Assembly: GCA_900315935.1 (NCBI GenBank)
Contig: ONBB01000012.1
Coordinates: 62,001 to 126,000, forward strand
Direction: 5' to 3'
DNA length: 64,000 bases
Source of the DNA: an uncultured Bacteroidales bacterium
GTDB taxonomy: Bacteria; Bacteroidota; Bacteroidia; Bacteroidales; P3
Part shown: positions 49,505 to 57,930 of the stretch, one piece after another
How positions within the stretch are numbered: position 1 is the first letter of the stretch
Layout of the letters: every line of letters starts with the position of its first letter
Program-made: the position numbers and the translations under genes
The notes under the pieces: generated by a model
What the model saw: only the letters and a program-made list of their open reading frames with translations
The model's database searches: none
What the model was told of the DNA's origin: nothing

Positions 49505-50325
49505 AACAGTTGATTGTCATCACCGGCCCCACCGCCGTCGGCAAGACGGCCGAGGCAGTGCGCCTGGCGCGCGAGCTGGGTGCCGAGGTGGTGTCGTGCG
49601 ACTCGCGCCAGTTCTATCGCGAGATGCGCATCGGTGTGGCGCGCCCGTCGGACGAGGAGCTCGCCGCCGTGCCGCACCATTTCATCGCCTGCCGCTCGGT
49701 TGCCGACCCCTTCAACATCTCCACCTATGAGCAGGAAGCTTTGCAGGTGATAGCCCGCCTGCACGAGCGTTGCGACACGGTGGTGGCGGTGGGGGGCAGC
49801 GGCCTCTATATCGATGCCCTCCTGCACGGCGTGAGCGCCATGCCCGACCCCACGCCCGAGTTGCGCGCCAGCCTGCAGCAGATGCCCCTGGAGGCGAAGC
49901 GCCAATTGCTGCAACGTGTGGATCCCGACTACTACGCTCGCGTCGACCTGCGCAACCCCGTCCGCCTGCAACGCGCGCTGGAGGTCTACCACATGACCGG
50001 CCGCCCGTACAGCCAGGTTGTTGCCGACCGCAAGCCTGCCGAGCGTCCTTTCAGTGCCGAGGTACGTGTTATGGCGATGGAGCCCAGCCAGTTGCGCGAG
50101 CGCATCGACCGCCGTGTGGACAAGATGCTGGAGGAGGGGCTGCTGGAGGAGGTGCGTTCATTGATGCCTAGCCGCCATCTGCCCACGCTCCGCACCGTGG
50201 GGTACAGCGAACTCTTTCCCGTGCTGGATGGCACAGCAAACCTCGACGACGCTGTCCGCGCCATCAAACTCAACACCTGGCACTACGCGCGCAAGCAGAT
50301 TACCTGGATGCGGCGCTACCGATAG
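49501..50325 (+). CDS. miaA: tRNA dimethylallyltransferase
   Basis: A 274-residue enzyme that prenylates A37 of tRNAs reading UNN codons. Walker-like loop ITGPTAVGKT (residues ~7-16), catalytic region SCDSRQFYREMRIGVARPS, GGSGLYIDALL, RNPVRLQRALEVYHMTGRP, and the tail KLNTWHYARKQITWMRR are all standard. It is a little shorter than E. coli MiaA, as usual for this phylum. The start codon is TTG at 49501, overlapping the aroA TGA (TTGA), so it is translationally coupled. Confidence 0.95.
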   Translation: MKQLIVITGPTAVGKTAEAVRLARELGAEVVSCDSRQFYREMRIGVARPSDEELAAVPHHFIACRSVADPFNISTYEQEALQVIARLHERCDTVVAVGGSGLYIDALLHGVSAMPDPTPELRASLQQMPLEAKRQLLQRVDPDYYARVDLRNPVRLQRALEVYHMTGRPYSQVVADRKPAERPFSAEVRVMAMEPSQLRERIDRRVDKMLEEGLLEEVRSLMPSRHLPTLRTVGYSELFPVLDGTANLDDAVRAIKLNTWHYARKQITWMRRYR

Positions 50326-50326
50326 C

Positions 50327-50728
50327 TTACATGTTGTCCCAGAATGTTTTGGGCAGGTATACGTTCTCCAATTCGACGGCGTCCTTGAAGAGCGGTGCCA
50401 CCTCCCGGGGGCTGTAGCCGGCGATGCCGGTGCCCACAGCCGTTACTAGGAAGGTCAGTTCCTTGTGCACGCGTGCGCATTCAATAAAGTTCTTCACGGC
50501 GTGGCAGAGCGATGCCTCGCCCTCCATGGTGGGCAGGGCGTAGCAGCGACCCGTAAGTCCCTCGCCCACACCCCATTCGGCTCCGAAGTGCTGGTTGGCA
50601 TACCATGCGGCGCCACCGCCGTGCATGCCTTGGATGTTGCTGCCGAAAACAAAGATTTCATTCTCGCCCAGTTCCTTGATGGGCTCCGGCGCCACGCGGC
50701 GGCCGTCAACGGTCTGTTTGTTGTCCAT
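50327..50728 (-). CDS. A1S_2505-like (phage non-structural protein-like) macro-fold protein
   Basis: A 133-residue protein with the pattern ENEIFVFGSNIQGMHGGGAAWYANQ followed by GRCYALPTMEG, AVKNFIECARVH, and TFLVTAVGTGIAGYSPREVAPLF. This is the small family labelled A1S_2505 phage non-structural protein, which appears related to macrodomains and may bind ADP-ribose. It occurs in phages and chromosomes. Convergent with miaA (stops one base apart) and divergent from the XRE regulator across a 650-base spacer. Phage origin is possible but no other phage gene is near. Confidence 0.75.
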   Translation of the reverse strand: MDNKQTVDGRRVAPEPIKELGENEIFVFGSNIQGMHGGGAAWYANQHFGAEWGVGEGLTGRCYALPTMEGEASLCHAVKNFIECARVHKELTFLVTAVGTGIAGYSPREVAPLFKDAVELENVYLPKTFWDNM

Positions 50729-50749
50729 ATTGAGTAAGATGTTTTAGGT

Positions 50750-51341
50750 TTTTCGCGCTGCAAATTTACACATTTTTTTTCATTCTGCACCAATTTTTTT
50801 TTTCTCCCACACCCCCGAAGGCGGTTCCGATGCGACCCTTGTTCTGTGTGTGGCGAGGGTAGGGGAGTGGTGAGGGGTGAAGATGCCAAAGTGCGAATTT
50901 CCCTCCTGCGCAACTTTCTCGCCATTCTGTACGTCCAGGCTGTCGGAGGGCGAGATAGGCGATTAGGAGCGAAATTTTTGTATTTACATCTGTAGTGTCC
51001 TATTGTTTGTCGGTGGTGGTGATAGGTGTAAAATTCTCTGTTTTTTGTAAGTTTACAATTCTACATACAGTTGTATTTGTATTTTTTGTTAAATAAATTA
51101 ACATTGTGTGGTTTATATAGTATAATGAATTGTAGTTCAGTTTATAATATGTTTTATATTAAAGTGTTAGATGTAATGTTTGTTTGATGTGCAGTGATGG
51201 ATTATGTTTGATTATGGTTTAAGTGTAATATATTTAAAATAAATGTATTATATTGTGTTATTTAAAGTGTTAGTGTTATATATGTTGGATTTTACTTTTG
51301 TAAGTTGCAGAATTATGTTTGGTGGTGTCGGAAATTATGTG
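50750..51341 (+). other. Long AT-rich spacer with extreme C depletion on the + strand
   Basis: No gene. Bases 50750-50950 are ordinary mixed sequence with T runs. In 51121-51300 I count 35 G and only 3 C, about 21% GC, against ~60% in the flanking genes. The sequence is T/G/A with many GTGT, TTAG and ATTATG words. It precedes the promoter of the XRE gene, so it is not part of that transcript. Confidence 0.6.
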
Positions 51342-51350
51342 TAATTTTGT
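51318..51350 (+). promoter_or_regulatory. Promoter of the XRE regulator
   Basis: TTTG at 51318-51321 and TAATTTTGT at 51342-51350, spaced 20 bp, 36 bp before the start. Confidence 0.65.
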
Positions 51351-51385
51351 AATTCGATTGCAGTGTGAATTACAAATGTAAGATT

Positions 51386-51838
51386 ATGATAAACAGGATA
51401 AATTTGATTTTGCGGGCCAAAAATATCACCGCAAGACAGTTTGCGGAGGAGATAGGCATCCAGCCCTCCGGCATGTCGCACATCATGGGCGGTCGCAACA
51501 ACCCCAGCCTTGACTTCGTGGCCAAGGTGCTGCGCCGCTATCCCGAGATTGATGCCAACTGGCTCATCCTTGGCCGCGGCGAGATGTATTCGTCAGGCAC
51601 GGCACTACTGCCGCCGGCTCCGATGGATCTGCCTCCGGCATCCCCTGTTGCTTGGGCAGAGGAGGAGGCCGGCGAGCCTGTTCAGGAGGAGGTGTATTTC
51701 GCAGAGAATGAGCAGGTAGAAGAGATACCCGAGGTGCCTTTGGCAGGGGTGGCCGCTCCCGCCGGCAGGCGAGTCGCCAAGCTGCTCTTCATCTACATGG
51801 ACGGCACCTTCGAGGAGTGTCGGCCTGCAGTGAGTTAG
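51386..51838 (+). CDS. XRE-family regulator with acidic/proline-rich tail
   Basis: A 150-residue protein. Residues ~1-65 form a helix-turn-helix (INLILRAKNITARQFAEEIG, then QPSGMSHIMGGRNNPSLDFVAKVL and NWLILGRGEMY), as in phage-type repressor-like proteins of Bacteroidota. A proline- and glutamate-rich flexible part follows (~70-125), and a final RVAKLLFIYMDGTFEE strand. Start at 51386 chosen because the upstream frame (51365) reads through untranslated sequence. It diverges from the A1S_2505-like gene, so it may control both that gene and itself. Confidence 0.85.
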   Translation: MINRINLILRAKNITARQFAEEIGIQPSGMSHIMGGRNNPSLDFVAKVLRRYPEIDANWLILGRGEMYSSGTALLPPAPMDLPPASPVAWAEEEAGEPVQEEVYFAENEQVEEIPEVPLAGVAAPAGRRVAKLLFIYMDGTFEECRPAVS

Positions 51839-52002
51839 GTCAGCTGCCAGCAGCCGTCTCGGCTGCGTACCCGGGGGCACCTTATTATTACGTTAATTGA
51901 CGGTGCAGAGGCACAGAATGTTGTTCATATGCGTGGAAAGCAATATATATGCTGAAAATGAGTTCTTTATCATTGCGCTGTGTTCTTTCCGCCGTCTGCA
52001 AT

Positions 52003-52080
52003 GTACCATAAGCTTCCATATCCTTCCAGTGCCTTTGTATTCCCCTACCGTTCCCCTACCATTCCCCTACCGTTCCCCTA
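52003..52080 (+). repeat. Dispersed element A, copy 3
   Basis: The same leader and four 11-bp units (TTCCCCTACCR). It ends 36 bp before the -33 box of the DUF5686 gene promoter. The upstream bases 51839-52002 show nothing else clear. Confidence 0.85.
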
Positions 52081-52115
52081 GACGGTCTCACCCCCCGATG
52101 GGGGAATGAGTTTTT

Positions 52116-52147
52116 TTCGCCGTGTCGGGTAGTTTTTGTATCTTTGT
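52116..52147 (+). promoter_or_regulatory. Promoter of the DUF5686 gene
   Basis: TTCG at 52116-52119 (weak -33) and TATCTTTGT at 52139-52147, spaced 19 bp. Confidence 0.6.
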
Positions 52148-52164
52148 GGATGAATAAAGATAAT

Positions 52165-54798
52165 ATGAATATTGACAATATGTTGAAATATAGATATATA
52201 GTCCGTATACTGCTGCTTGTCTCGATTTTCAATTTCCATTTTTCAAATTCCCACGCCCAGCAGGGTGCCACCGGCCTGCAGGGCAAGGTGGTGGATGCCG
52301 TAACGGGCGAGGCGGTGCCCTTCGTGCAGATAGTCTTCGCCGGCACCCTCACCGGCACTTCCAGCGATATGGACGGCAAGTTCAGCCTGACCAACACCGA
52401 GGGCCACACCTCGGTTTCGTTCCGCATGATGGGCTACGAGCCCCTGACGATGAAGGTGGAGCGCGGCAAGGTGCAGAAGCGTGCCACGGTGAAGCTCACG
52501 CCCCACGCCAAGACGCTGGGCGAGGTAACCGTTACCGCCAAGCGCGGCAAGGACCGCTACCGCCGCAAGAACAACCCTGCCGTAGAGCTGGTCAAGAAGG
52601 TCATCGACCGCAAGGAGCAGAATAGGGTAGAGGCCCTGCCGCGCTGGCGGAGGGATGTGTACGAGCGCATGTCGATGAGCCTCGACGACTTCCGGCCCGA
52701 CTTCGAGAAGAAGCGCATCTGGCGCAAGCTGAACTTCCTGGAGAAATACATCGACCGCACCGAGTTCGACGACACGCCGATACTGGTCATCTCGATGCGC
52801 GAGTCGTTCAAGGAGCAGTCCTACCGCCAGAAGCCGCGCCAGCTGCGCACCCTCACCACGGGGCACCGCATGGAGGGCGTGGACGAGGTGCTGACCGACG
52901 AGGGCATCGACGAGAACCTGGCGGCCATGTTCATGCCGGTGGACATCTACGATGCCGACATCGAGCTGATGCTCAACCACTTCGTTAGCCCTCTCAACGG
53001 CCTCATCGGCACCACCTTCTACAAGTACTACATCACCGACACCCTCGAGGTGGAGGGGCAGCGGTGCGTGGAGCTCTCCTTCGTGCCGGCCAACAAGCAG
53101 AGCTACGGCTTCACCGGCCAGATGTACATCTCGCTCGACGCCGACAGTACCTTCGCCCTGACGCGCTATGTGATGACGGTGTCGAAGTATGTGAATCTCA
53201 ACTTCGTGCGCGACCTTTCGATAGTGCAGTCCTTCCAGCGCGACTCGTCGGGCCGCTGGCTTCCCTACCGCTGCGACACCTACGGCCGCCTCTCCATCCA
53301 CAAGAAGATACAGGAAATCTATGTCCACCAGATGCGCGTCTACACCGGCTACCAGGTGGGCGACACCGTGCGCCTGCTGCCGGACAGCCTCTACAGCGCC
53401 TTCACCAGCGAGGCCACCCTGCCCAAAGGGCAGCTCAAGCGCTTCAAACGTCAGTTCAACGAGGGTCGCCCCGTGCAGCTCACCGCCAAGCAGACGGTAT
53501 TGGACAGCATGTGGGTCGAGCTGCGCCGCCTGCCCACTTTCCGCGCCATCAAGGCCGTGGGCGAGACCATGGTCAGCGGCTACATTCCCACCCACCGCCA
53601 GCGCAAGGAGAGCCGTTTCGACATCGGTCCGGTATTCAACATCCTCAGCCACAACCACCTCGAAGGCTGGCGTCTGCGCCTGGGCGGCATGACCACCGCG
53701 CGCCTGCATCCGCAGCACTTCCTCGAGGGCTATGTGGCCTACGGCTTCCGCGACAGGCAGCCCAAGTTCAACGCCACCTACACCTACACCTTCGACGAGA
53801 AGGAGCGCCACAGCCACGAGGGACCCTACAGCAGTGTGAGCCTCATGGCGGGCTACGACCTACAGACCCCCGGCCAAGCCTACGACAACTTCGACCGCGA
53901 CAACATCATGATGTCGTCCGACAAGGAGTTCAAGGCGCAGTACGTGGCCCAGGCCCAGTTGCGGCTGCGCAAGGAATGGAAGAGTCATGTGCGGTTCGAC
54001 TCGTGGCTCGCCGGCCGCCGCTACGAGCCGGCCGGCCTGCTGCGGTATGAGCGCTACCTCGAGGATGGCTCGCTGCAGCCCGTCGACTTCTTCTCCGAGG
54101 CCGAGTTGCGTGTGGGGTTGAGCTTTTCGCCCAATGTGGCCAGCGGCACCCGCCGCCGCGAGAAGCAGAGCAACCTGCGGCGCGACGCACCCACCATTTC
54201 CCTCAGCCACACCGTCGCCCTCCTCGCCAACAACGCCTCACTCCTCACTCCTCACTCCTCGCTCTACCACGCCACCGACTTCGCCGCCGACAAGCGCTTC
54301 TGGCTCGGCGCCTTCGGCCATATCGACGCCAAGCTGGCCGCCGGCGTGGTGTGGAACCGCGTGCCCTATCCCCGCCTCTACATCCCCAGCGGCAATGCCG
54401 GTCTCTTCCTCTCGTCCAACGCCTTCAACACCATGCAGCCCATGGAGTTCATCATGGACCAGTATGTGGCTTTTTTCGCCACCTACCACCTCAAAGGCTG
54501 GATTCTCAACCGCGTGCCCCTCGTCAACCGTCTGCGCCTGCGCGAGGTGGTGGGTTTCAACATCCTCTATGGCGGCCTCTCCACCAAGAACGACCCCGCC
54601 CACGACCCCGCCGGCCTCTACCGCTTCCCGGAGAACACCATCCCCTTCGGCACCAAACCCTACATGGAGTACTCGGTCGGCGTGGAGAACATACTGTCGT
54701 TCCTGCGGGTCGACTTCGTGCGCCGCCTCACCTACACCGAGGGCATGGAGGGCTGGGACCGCTGGTTCATACGCCTCGACCTCAAGTTTGCTCTTTAG
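52165..54798 (+). CDS. DUF5686 outer-membrane protein with CarboxypepD-like domain
   Basis: An ~877-residue outer-membrane protein. Signal YIVRILLLVSIFNFHFSNSHAQQ, then a carboxypeptidase-regulatory-like fold (LQGKVVDAVTGEAVPFVQIV ... MMGYEPLTMKVE, residues ~30-110). The large DUF5686 region follows, with a conserved YERMSMSLDDF segment and a C-terminal barrel ending in LDLKFAL. The frame is open to a TTG at 52144, but that lies in the promoter. ATGs at 52165 and 52180 are both plausible. Residues near NNASLLTPHSSLY come from an in-frame CTCACTC repeat. The signal peptide includes CAATTT-like repeats shared with the next gene. Confidence 0.88.
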   Translation: MNIDNMLKYRYIVRILLLVSIFNFHFSNSHAQQGATGLQGKVVDAVTGEAVPFVQIVFAGTLTGTSSDMDGKFSLTNTEGHTSVSFRMMGYEPLTMKVERGKVQKRATVKLTPHAKTLGEVTVTAKRGKDRYRRKNNPAVELVKKVIDRKEQNRVEALPRWRRDVYERMSMSLDDFRPDFEKKRIWRKLNFLEKYIDRTEFDDTPILVISMRESFKEQSYRQKPRQLRTLTTGHRMEGVDEVLTDEGIDENLAAMFMPVDIYDADIELMLNHFVSPLNGLIGTTFYKYYITDTLEVEGQRCVELSFVPANKQSYGFTGQMYISLDADSTFALTRYVMTVSKYVNLNFVRDLSIVQSFQRDSSGRWLPYRCDTYGRLSIHKKIQEIYVHQMRVYTGYQVGDTVRLLPDSLYSAFTSEATLPKGQLKRFKRQFNEGRPVQLTAKQTVLDSMWVELRRLPTFRAIKAVGETMVSGYIPTHRQRKESRFDIGPVFNILSHNHLEGWRLRLGGMTTARLHPQHFLEGYVAYGFRDRQPKFNATYTYTFDEKERHSHEGPYSSVSLMAGYDLQTPGQAYDNFDRDNIMMSSDKEFKAQYVAQAQLRLRKEWKSHVRFDSWLAGRRYEPAGLLRYERYLEDGSLQPVDFFSEAELRVGLSFSPNVASGTRRREKQSNLRRDAPTISLSHTVALLANNASLLTPHSSLYHATDFAADKRFWLGAFGHIDAKLAAGVVWNRVPYPRLYIPSGNAGLFLSSNAFNTMQPMEFIMDQYVAFFATYHLKGWILNRVPLVNRLRLREVVGFNILYGGLSTKNDPAHDPAGLYRFPENTIPFGTKPYMEYSVGVENILSFLRVDFVRRLTYTEGMEGWDRWFIRLDLKFAL
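54237..54264 (+). repeat. CTCACTC heptamers inside the DUF5686 gene
   Basis: Four 7-bp units (CTCACTC x3, CTCGCTC after an offset), in frame, encoding SLLTPHSSL. Similar in wording to the array in the NIF3 gene. Confidence 0.85.
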
Positions 54799-54804
54799 TA
54801 GATA

Positions 54805-54876
54805 GTAGTTAAGTAGTTAAGTAGTTAAGTAGTTAAGTAGTCAAGTAGTTAAGTAGTTAAGTAGTTAAGTAGTTAA
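54805..54876 (+). repeat. Nine GTAGTTAA octamers
   Basis: Nine consecutive 8-bp units (one with a T-to-C change) occupy almost the whole spacer between the DUF5686 and barrel genes. The same octamer lies after rnfD. Confidence 0.95.
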
Positions 54877-54893
54877 GACAAATGTTACCATAT

Positions 54894-55586
54894 ATGAAAA
54901 AGACATTTTTTATAGCCGCCCTGTTTTCAATTTTCAATTTTCAATTTTCAATTTGCACTCTCCATGCCCAGTATGACGAGCAGGGCCACCAGCAATATGC
55001 CTCGTGGGGCTTCGCCGTGGGTCCCAACACCTCGTCGTACATCATGCGGGTGGACCCCCTGCTGCGCGACACGCTGATTGCCGACACCGTGCTCAACTCG
55101 CTCCCCGCCACCGGCCTCAGCCTCGGCCTCTTCCTCGACTACCACATCACCGCCGAGTGGGCCCTGCAGTTCAACGGCCAGTTCGCCATGGAGCAGTCCC
55201 TGCTGCGCTACGCCGACCACCACAGCCACATCCTCACCCTCGGCAGCGACGTGGGCGTCGCCGTGCGCTACCGCACCCCCTGGCGCCAGGGCCACTTCTA
55301 CTGCGCCTTCGGCCCATACGTCCATTTCGTGCTCTACTCCGGCGCCACCGAGGGCATCAACCTCTACCGCCGCCAGATCTACACCGACCCCGCCACCGGC
55401 ACCTCGCGCTTCGCCATGAGCGACATCCACGCCGGCCTCAACCTCACCCTCGGCTACGAGTTCCGTAACCGCTGGCTTGTGCAGCTGGAAAACAAGTTCG
55501 GCGTAACCGACATCCTCCACCTCAAGACCCCGGGCACCTACGTCTACCCCTACAAAATCACCATCGGCGTCGGCTGCCGCTTCTAG
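54894..55586 (+). CDS. Outer-membrane beta-barrel protein
   Basis: A 230-residue small barrel. Signal KKTFFIAALFSIFNFQFSICTLHAQ. The mature part has alternating amphipathic strands (WGFAVGPNTSSYIMRVD, GLSLGLFLDYHITAEWALQ, FYCAFGPYVHFVLYSG, LNLTLGYEFRNRWLVQLENK) and ends with the usual aromatic residue (IGVGCRF). It resembles PorT-like or OmpA-barrel families of Bacteroidota without a specific match. The hydrophobic core of the signal (SIFNFQFSI) is encoded by a CAATTTT heptamer array. Downstream of the DUF5686 gene across an octamer array, possibly one transcript. Confidence 0.82.
   Translation: MKKTFFIAALFSIFNFQFSICTLHAQYDEQGHQQYASWGFAVGPNTSSYIMRVDPLLRDTLIADTVLNSLPATGLSLGLFLDYHITAEWALQFNGQFAMEQSLLRYADHHSHILTLGSDVGVAVRYRTPWRQGHFYCAFGPYVHFVLYSGATEGINLYRRQIYTDPATGTSRFAMSDIHAGLNLTLGYEFRNRWLVQLENKFGVTDILHLKTPGTYVYPYKITIGVGCRF
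54924..54951 (+). repeat. TTTTCAA heptamers encoding a signal-peptide core
   Basis: Four exact TTTTCAA units in frame give FSIFNFQFSI, the hydrophobic core of the signal peptide. The upstream DUF5686 gene has a degraded version at about 52215-52247. Confidence 0.88.
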
Positions 55587-55634
55587 CCTCCTCCTCAAAA
55601 GACCGCCAGACTGCCCATCCGCCGCCACCCGCAT

Positions 55635-55766
55635 CCGCAATACAACAAATACCTCGACCCCAAGAAATTCGCCACTTTCACCATCGATGGGGGCAATGTG
55701 GTATGGGGACGTAACTGGGATATGATATTTCCCATCGAGCAACTCCGCACCGGATATATCGACTGA
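55635..55766 (+). pseudogene. C-terminal remnant of a DUF2442-like protein
   Basis: The frame before the TGA at 55764-55766 encodes PQYNKYLDPKKFATFTIDGG followed by NVVWGRNWDMIFPIEQLRTG and YID, which matches the C-terminal part of small DUF2442 proteins (often paired with DUF4160 in toxin-antitoxin-like modules). There is no start codon in frame, so it is a fragment. It lies directly after the barrel gene. Confidence 0.7.
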
Positions 55767-55789
55767 CTATCATCACCCTATATAACTCA

Positions 55790-55830
55790 TTCCCCGGCAG
55801 CACTTCCGCCCGTCGGGGAAAATTATTTTT
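55790..55830 (+). terminator. Probable terminator
   Basis: TTCCCCG (55790-55796) pairs with CGGGGAA (55814-55820), followed by AATTATTTTTTG. The loop is long (17 bases). Confidence 0.5.
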
Positions 55831-55860
55831 TGCCAGTTCGGAAAAAGTTCGTATCTTTGC
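55829..55860 (+). promoter_or_regulatory. Promoter of the BspA-like locus
   Basis: TTTG at 55829-55832 and TATCTTTGC at 55852-55860, spaced 19 bp. Confidence 0.75.
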
Positions 55861-56162
55861 ACCCGCAAACTGCAAGAGAAATGGTTTGCCAATGTTTATT
55901 GAAAGCATTTGTTTGGTGTCCCTTCTGAAAATATCGCCAATATTAATCACAGGACATGAAACCGATGCCTTTTTCTGCTTTTTGTATTCGTTTACAATAG
56001 CATAGGATAAAGGTAAAACTGTTTCTGCTGTGATAAGGTGTTTGGCGATGCCTCAGAAGGAGGAAACAGGCAACAAGAGTTCTATGCTTTCTTTATTTAA
56101 TAAAGATAATTACCGCCGCCATCTGTGGACTCTGGGCAGCAAAAAAACAAACACCCAACAAC
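55861..56162 (+). other. ~300-base leader of the BspA-like gene
   Basis: A long untranslated leader between a good promoter and the start at 56163. It holds a 15-codon frame with three cysteines (55881-55928, MVCQCLLKAFVWCPF), which could be a leader peptide. The rest has no coding signal. Its AT content is higher than the neighbouring genes. Confidence 0.45.
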
Positions 56163-57841
56163 ATGAAAAGAAGACTACTCTTTTTCGCCCTCCTGCTGGC
56201 CGCCCTGCCGTGAGGGGGCACTTGCCATCCCTGCTAGCGTAACTTTTAGCGGCACCACTTATGCTGTAACCAGCATCATGGATGCAGCCTTTTGGGAATG
56301 CCGTGGTCTGACATCAGTAACCATCCCCAGCTCGATAACCACCATCGGGAATGAGATATTCTTTGGTTGCGATAGCCTGACGTCAATACATGTGGAGTCA
56401 GGGAATACGGTGTATGACAGCCGCAATGGTTGCAACGCCATCATTGAAACATCCACCAACACGCTTATTGCAGGTTGCAAAAATACGATGATTCCCAACA
56501 CTATTGCCATTATTGGAAGACGAGCGTTCTGTGGTTGCATCAGCCTGACATTAATAGCTATCCCCAATTCGGTTATCTCCATTGAGTATGAGGCGTTCGC
56601 TTATTGCGACGGCCTGACGTCAATAACCATCCCCAGCTCGGTAACTTCTATCGACAACTCATTCAGAGGTTGCAGAGACTTGGCTTCAATTGTGGTGGAG
56701 GCAGGGAATACGGTGTATGACAGTCGCAACGGTTGCAACGCCATCATCGAGACTGCCACAAACAGGCTTATTGCTGGCTATCGAGACTGCCACAAACAGG
56801 CTTATTGCTGGCTGCAAGAATACTGTTATTCCCAACACGGTAACTACCATCGGGGAAATAGCATTCTCTGGTTGCAGCGGCTTGATGTCAATAACCATTC
56901 CCAATTCAGTTATCGCCATTGAGTATGAAGCGTTCTGTGGTTGTAGCGGCTTGACATCGGTAACCATTCCTAACTCGGTAGCCGTGATAGGGCATTATGC
57001 GTTTGCTTTTTGCAGAGGTCTGACGTCGGTTACCATTGGGAACTCGGTGCACAACATTGGAGACCGTGCGTTCGCTTATTGCGACGGCCTGACGTCATTA
57101 ACTATTCCCAGTTCTACAACCTTTATCGGTCAACTCGCATTCGGTAATTGCAGCGGTCTGGCATCAATACAGGTAGAGGCTGGGAATGCGGTGTATGACA
57201 GCCGTAATAGTTGCAACGCCATCATCGAGACTGCCACAAACAGGCTTATTGCTGGCTGCAAGAATACTGTTATTCCCAACACGGTAACTACCATCGGAGA
57301 AGCTGCATTCTATGATTGCAGCGGTTTGTCGTCTGTAACGATTCCAAACTCGGTAACTACCATCGGGGAAGAAGCATTCGAAAATTGCCGCAGCCTGACA
57401 TCGGTAACCATCGGCGGTGCCGTGGATTCCATAGGGAGTATGGCGTTTGCTTGGTGTGATAATTTGGCAGAATTGCATTGCAAGGCCGCTGTGCCGCCGG
57501 CATTGGGAGTAGGGGTTTTTTATCTCATTGGCCAAGAAATCCCCGTCTATGTGCCCTGCGATGCGGCGGACACCTACCGCGCCGCAGCAGGGTGGAATGA
57601 GTTCACCAACATCCAGGAGGACTGCATGGAAGGCATCGGCGATGTGGACGGAAGGGACGGCCTGCAGGTATGGAGTGTTGACGGAAGCATTCACGTATCG
57701 GGTTTTGCCGAGGGCATGGAGGTTCGCGTGTATGACATCACTGGGCGCCGCGTCGGCACGAGCGGCCTGCGCAGTGGGGTCTATTTGGTCAATGTGGGCA
57801 CGCTGCCAGCCAGGAAGGTGGTGGTGATTGTTAAGGGTTAG
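56163..57841 (+). pseudogene. BspA-like leucine-rich surface protein, frame-broken
   Basis: Pieces of one T9SS cargo gene in three frames. A signal peptide (MKRRLLFFALLLAALP) reaches a stop at 56211. A second frame from ~56212 has EGALAIPASVTFSGTTYAVT and LRR_5 repeats (GLTSVTIPSSITTIGNEIFF). A 34-bp tandem duplication at 56746-56813 then shifts to the third frame, which carries more repeats and ends with a type A sorting domain (MEVRVYDITGRRVGT, SGVYLVNVGT). Usual homologues have ~60 residues between signal and first repeat, missing here, so the 5' break is a deletion. Possibly still switchable at the duplication, but two lesions argue for decay. Confidence 0.85.
56746..56813 (+). repeat. 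34-bp perfect tandem duplication
   Basis: ATCGAGACTGCCACAAACAG, continuing GCTTATTGCTGGCT, occurs at 56746-56779 and 56780-56813. 34 is not a multiple of three. The same words recur at 57222-57255 within an ~80-bp near-identical repeat of the gene. Confidence 0.9.
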
Positions 57842-57850
57842 GTTTGGGAC

Positions 57851-57886
57851 CCGCGGGTTCCCCGCGGCCTTGTACTTGTTTTTGGG
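57851..57886 (+). terminator. Possible terminator after the BspA-like gene
   Basis: CCGCGGG / CCCGCGG stem with a three-base loop, followed after 18 bases by a T5 run. Confidence 0.5.
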
Positions 57887-57930
57887 AGGAGCGGTTTTGG
57901 ACGGATTTGGATGGGTAAGGGGCTATAGGC

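Noticed and set aside
52144-52164. TTG start for the DUF5686 gene
   Set aside because: It falls inside the TATCTTTGT promoter box, upstream of any likely transcription start.
54805-54876. Possible CRISPR-like array
   Set aside because: The units are contiguous 8-bp repeats with no unique spacers and no cas genes nearby.
55678-55950. A 90-codon - strand frame after the barrel gene
   Set aside because: It is antisense to the DUF2442 remnant and crosses the promoter and terminator on the other strand; the protein has no recognisable pattern.
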